This document shows, in pieces, positions 62,501 through 64,000 of a DNA stretch of 64,000 nt. The DNA is from an uncultured bacterium (GTDB taxonomy: Bacteria; Bacteroidota; Ignavibacteria; Kapaibacteriales; UBA4661), in NCBI GenBank assembly GCA_937899715.1, contig CALCNX010000071.1, positions 20,267 through 84,266 on the forward strand. The letters are read 5' to 3'. Positions within the stretch are counted from its first letter, which is position 1. Each line of letters opens with the position of its first letter. The position numbers and the translations under genes were made by a program. The notes under the pieces are model-generated. The model made no database searches. It saw only the letters and a list, made by a program, of their open reading frames with translations, and was not told where the DNA came from.

Positions 62501-62517
62501 GACTGTATGCGTTTCAT
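59503..62517 (-). CDS. TonB-dependent receptor in a sulfur-assimilation operon
   Basis: 1004 residues. A hydrophobic signal segment (PLATAFIFVFLLFSFADNLA) lies unusually far in, at about 68-88, after a Thr/Gln-rich leader; a later non-ATG start is possible. Then follow a carboxypeptidase-regulatory-like domain (GSITDKETGALLGGVSIRIK), a plug domain (VPNTRGFTNTTNPRFLQLID, GASSALYGMNALNGVANI), and a beta-barrel that ends in a long strand-rich region. Such receptors import ligands larger than porins pass, energised by TonB. It is located between cysH and cysD on the same strand, with 26-28 bp gaps, so a sulfur-containing ligand such as a sulfonate or sulfate ester is the likeliest cargo; this is inference. 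Confidence 0.88.
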   Translation of the reverse strand: MKRIQSNTITARINSIHTTTITPAALPASFVHQPTVQNDTRTEQQKTAPQQQQAKLTPKLSNQRTSHPLATAFIFVFLLFSFADNLAAQDLKRISGSITDKETGALLGGVSIRIKETTKETVIGTVSTGDGKFSLQTKLPFPLTLTFSRIGFAKQERFITNPDEPITIQLKQSAFIGEKVVVSASKVEESVAKSPVAIEKLDLLSIKDSPAPSFYDALEAIKGVQFTTLSLGFKVPNTRGFTNTTNPRFLQLIDGVDTQAPGLGVSIANTAGPTELDVESVEIVPGASSALYGMNALNGVANITTKNPFIYQGLSIYQKTGVNHIDGRDHAPSLLSESAIRFAAAFDNRFAFKINVGFLQGTDWIATNTQELNPNANSSTGLLGADNPAKDPINSYGNENNNRRTLTLDGKRYEVRRTGYWEKDLVTDDYRTRNIKADAGLYYNLTENLTASYTYRFGSSDAIYQRGNRIRLTDYKIQQHVFDFKGTNFFVKAYWTIENTDKSYNIRPIGENIDKAFKSDDRWYADYTSAFNSTSTLALADRLRAARTAADNGRLQPGTSTFDAKLRELALINNWDIGGQLIMQNQFYQFEGQYDLSSARNNVVDVLVGGNYRNFVIKPEGNSFTNPDASNPYAPLYNYNVGGFAQITKRLFNDNLKLIASGRIEKNQYFDAKFNPRVAAVFTLDNDHNFRASYQNGFRFPTLFENFSTVNNGGIIRYGGLDILTQRLQLFENSYVRTTVDKFQAAITADVNKGKTATQAAIDNKGLLTVNDYTYIQPEEVNALDFGYKGSFFENRVFVDLDAYYTIYSNFIDQIEIAVPKTGKIGESVVGGVDNTIFQIANLSQQTRYRMWTNAKSKYYSYGASLGVNYTIIERFNLTANVSYADLERIDRRDLNLETPFNTPKWMVNLSFGNREVLPNLGFNVAYHWQSEFQWLSQLGNGTVPAYGTLDAQVSYKIPALKLTAKLGSSNLLNTRYLQYIGGPNIGGIYYLALTFDDVLGKLQ

Positions 62518-62545
62518 AAAGGGTAAAAATTGTTTGACGATTTGT

Positions 62546-63319
62546 TTATTGACTATGCGGTTCTGCCGGAATTAAGGTTGTCGTAAGAGTTGTTCCAGCG
62601 TGTAAGCCGCACTCTTTCTTGCTTTGGTCTTCCCACCACCAGCGCCCGGAGCGGAAGGATTCACCTTCGCGGACAGCTCTTGTGCAAGGCGCACAGCCGA
62701 TACTAACGAAACCCCTGTCGTGGAGCGGGTTGTAAGGAATGTTGTTTGTGCGAATAAAGTCTTTGGTTTGGCTGTGTGTCCAATCGAAAAGTGGATGCAC
62801 TTTTACCATTTCACGTTTTGCATCCCATTCCACAGAGTGCATGGTGGAGCGATTATCGGACTGTTCGGCGCGAATACCCGTCACCCAACATCGCATTCGC
62901 TCCAGTGCACGGTCAAGCGGTTCTATTTTGCGGACAGCGCAACATTCTTGGCGATTTTCTACGGATTCGTAGAAGCTGAATGAGCCTTTGGTAGTCATCA
63001 TGTCCTCAACTTTTTGGGTGTTAGGAAAAAAAGTTTCGATAGGTTTCTTGTATTTGTCGAGCGTCTGCTGCCACGTGGAATAGGTCTCGTTGAACATCCG
63101 CCCGGTGTCCAGCGTGAAGACGCGAATGGGTAAATCTTCAGCAAAAATGAGGTGCGTCAGTGCTTGGTCTTCCAAGCCAAAACTCGTGGAAAAAGCAATT
63201 TCTCCCTGAAAGCGCTCCGCGATGATTGCGAGCGCCTCAGCCGCCGATTTGCCGTGTAGTTCATCTGCCAGCGAGAGTGCAGCTTCGGGGCGAAGTGCGG
63301 GAAAATGATGTGTGGTCAT
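62546..63319 (-). CDS. cysH: APS reductase (CysH with 4Fe-4S cluster)
   Basis: Reduces adenylyl sulfate to sulfite with thioredoxin-type electrons. 257 residues from ATG 63319; longer in-frame starts are not family-like. The PP-loop-type N-domain includes AFSTSFGLEDQAL and TLDTGRMFNETY. The four cluster cysteines Cys126-Cys127 (QECCAVRK) and Cys209-x2-Cys212 (GCAPCTRAV) mark it as an iron-sulfur enzyme using APS rather than PAPS, and the catalytic Cys237 is in KKECGLH. That fits the absence of cysC. The predicted path is ATP sulfurylase (CysDN) to APS to sulfite. It is transcribed ahead of the TonB receptor and cysD. Confidence 0.94.
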   Translation of the reverse strand: MTTHHFPALRPEAALSLADELHGKSAAEALAIIAERFQGEIAFSTSFGLEDQALTHLIFAEDLPIRVFTLDTGRMFNETYSTWQQTLDKYKKPIETFFPNTQKVEDMMTTKGSFSFYESVENRQECCAVRKIEPLDRALERMRCWVTGIRAEQSDNRSTMHSVEWDAKREMVKVHPLFDWTHSQTKDFIRTNNIPYNPLHDRGFVSIGCAPCTRAVREGESFRSGRWWWEDQSKKECGLHAGTTLTTTLIPAEPHSQ

Positions 63320-63512
63320 AGTTGGTAAAAAAGAGTAATTGGAAGCAAGGATTAGTGCGCCTTCCAAGCGCAGACGACAGACAGCTTCAGCGTTAAGCAT
63401 GGGTTTGTGGGATGAAAATAAAAATGATTGTATTTGTCGAAATATTGTAGAAAATCTTCTTTATCCCGATAATCCTGAAATCTGCGTTCCGCCACAAGCA
63501 ATGCAAAACACC

Positions 63513-64000
63513 TTACCAAACAGGAACGCCAAACGACCGCAAAATTGTGCGCAGACTAAGAACAATCACGAGTGCTCCAACGATAATAAGCCCTTTGCGC
63601 TTAGGAATACGATTGCCAATCATCACCGAAAACGGCGCTGCGAGCATACTTCCTACAACAACGCCCGCCACAATAAGCCAGTGATGAAAACCCAGAAGCA
63701 GCACAAACGTAATCGCGCTTGTTGTAGCAACGACGAATTTTGCCAGATGCGCCGAACCAATCGCATAGCGCACGTCGCGTCCTAATGCCACAAGTGAACT
63801 CGTTACAATCGCGCCCCAGCCGCCGCCGCCGATAGAATCGAAAAAGCTCCCCACAAAGCCTACTGCGGGAATCAAGCGGATATTTTTCTTCGGGCGATGC
63901 GCTCCGGAACTGAGCGCACGACGAATAACGACCACGCCCAGCGTTAAGGTATAGAGCGCCACAAGCGGCTTGACAATGCTTAATTGGTCTTTGCTGACAA
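63513..64000 (-). CDS. TauE/SafE-family sulfite/sulfonate transporter, 5' part outside window
   Basis: The frame is open to the right edge without a stop, so the start lies outside. The visible 161 C-terminal residues show FVGSFFDSIGGGGWGAIVTS, the glycine-rich repeat of the TSUP/TauE family, and about four hydrophobic segments. TauE-type transporters export sulfite or carry sulfonates. The gene is on the same strand as cysH, 193 bp upstream of it, which fits a sulfur-related role. An unassigned 193-bp gap lies between them. Confidence 0.85.
   Translation of the reverse strand, partial: VSKDQLSIVKPLVALYTLTLGVVVIRRALSSGAHRPKKNIRLIPAVGFVGSFFDSIGGGGWGAIVTSSLVALGRDVRYAIGSAHLAKFVVATTSAITFVLLLGFHHWLIVAGVVVGSMLAAPFSVMIGNRIPKRKGLIIVGALVIVLSLRTILRSFGVPVW

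Noticed and set aside
1..64000. tRNA, rRNA, CRISPR array, replication origin
   Set aside because: No cloverleaf-like intergenic sequence, no repeat-spacer array and no DnaA-box cluster found by eye.

Overview
The window looks like a chromosomal piece of a free-living bacterium from the Bacteroidota/Chlorobiota radiation. The evidence is six proteins ending in type IX secretion (T9SS) sorting domains, promoters of the TTG-N20-TAnnTTTG kind, a TonB receptor with a carboxypeptidase-like N-domain, and HpnC/HpnD squalene synthases. The fused E2-E1 oxoglutarate decarboxylase is unusual for mainstream Bacteroidetes and would fit a deep lineage such as Kapabacteria; that placement is inference.

Layout. 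1-6650: a cut-off Uma2-family nuclease gene, a giant fused 2-oxoglutarate dehydrogenase (TCA cycle) and an overlapping type II methyltransferase/endonuclease pair. 6684-10498: an SDR, Baeyer-Villiger-type monooxygenase and amidase operon. 10584-11187: a YefM/YoeB-like toxin-antitoxin pair whose antitoxin reading frame is broken near its 3' end. 11312-21020: a kdp potassium-uptake locus (kdpF-A-B-C-D-E), interrupted between kdpA and kdpB by a HEPN toxin-like pair with its own promoter-like box, and by a small membrane gene before kdpD. 21164-28672: a secreted histidine phosphatase, a rhomboid-like protein lacking its catalytic residues, a Tat/Rieske/T9SS protein, NuoE, HpnD and HpnC, a histidine kinase and a membrane protein.

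28808-42928 is a surface-protein block on the minus strand: a 1864-residue beta-lactamase-like protein with FN3 and BACON repeats, a BNR-type protein and a 1793-residue BNR/BACON/FN3 protein. The non-coding stretches upstream of the two giants carry the most novel signal in the window. Both giants have the same promoter architecture: three 15-bp direct repeats at 22-23 bp period, exactly 22 bp before a TAnnTTTG box, then a leader with shared words. Further upstream lie related, apparently non-coding, minus-strand units. Two have a TTG-N20-TAnnTTTG promoter and a 21-bp-period GTTCATC repeat pair at identical spacing, and all three copies end in a hairpin, two of them followed by a U-tract. I read them as a candidate small RNA or leader-RNA family tied to T9SS surface-protein expression.

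44051-48936 holds two multi-PAS/CHASE3 histidine kinases and a stand-alone receiver. A MITE-like palindrome separates them from thrC and cysN. 51819-63319 contains another T9SS BNR protein beside an IS5-type transposase remnant, two amino-acid permeases, a TAP-like hydrolase, and the rest of an assimilatory sulfate reduction set (cysD, a TonB receptor, an iron-sulfur APS reductase) ending in a cut-off TauE-type exporter. cysN is about 7 kb from cysD, with the IS remnant on its side of the break. I found no rRNA, tRNA or CRISPR.
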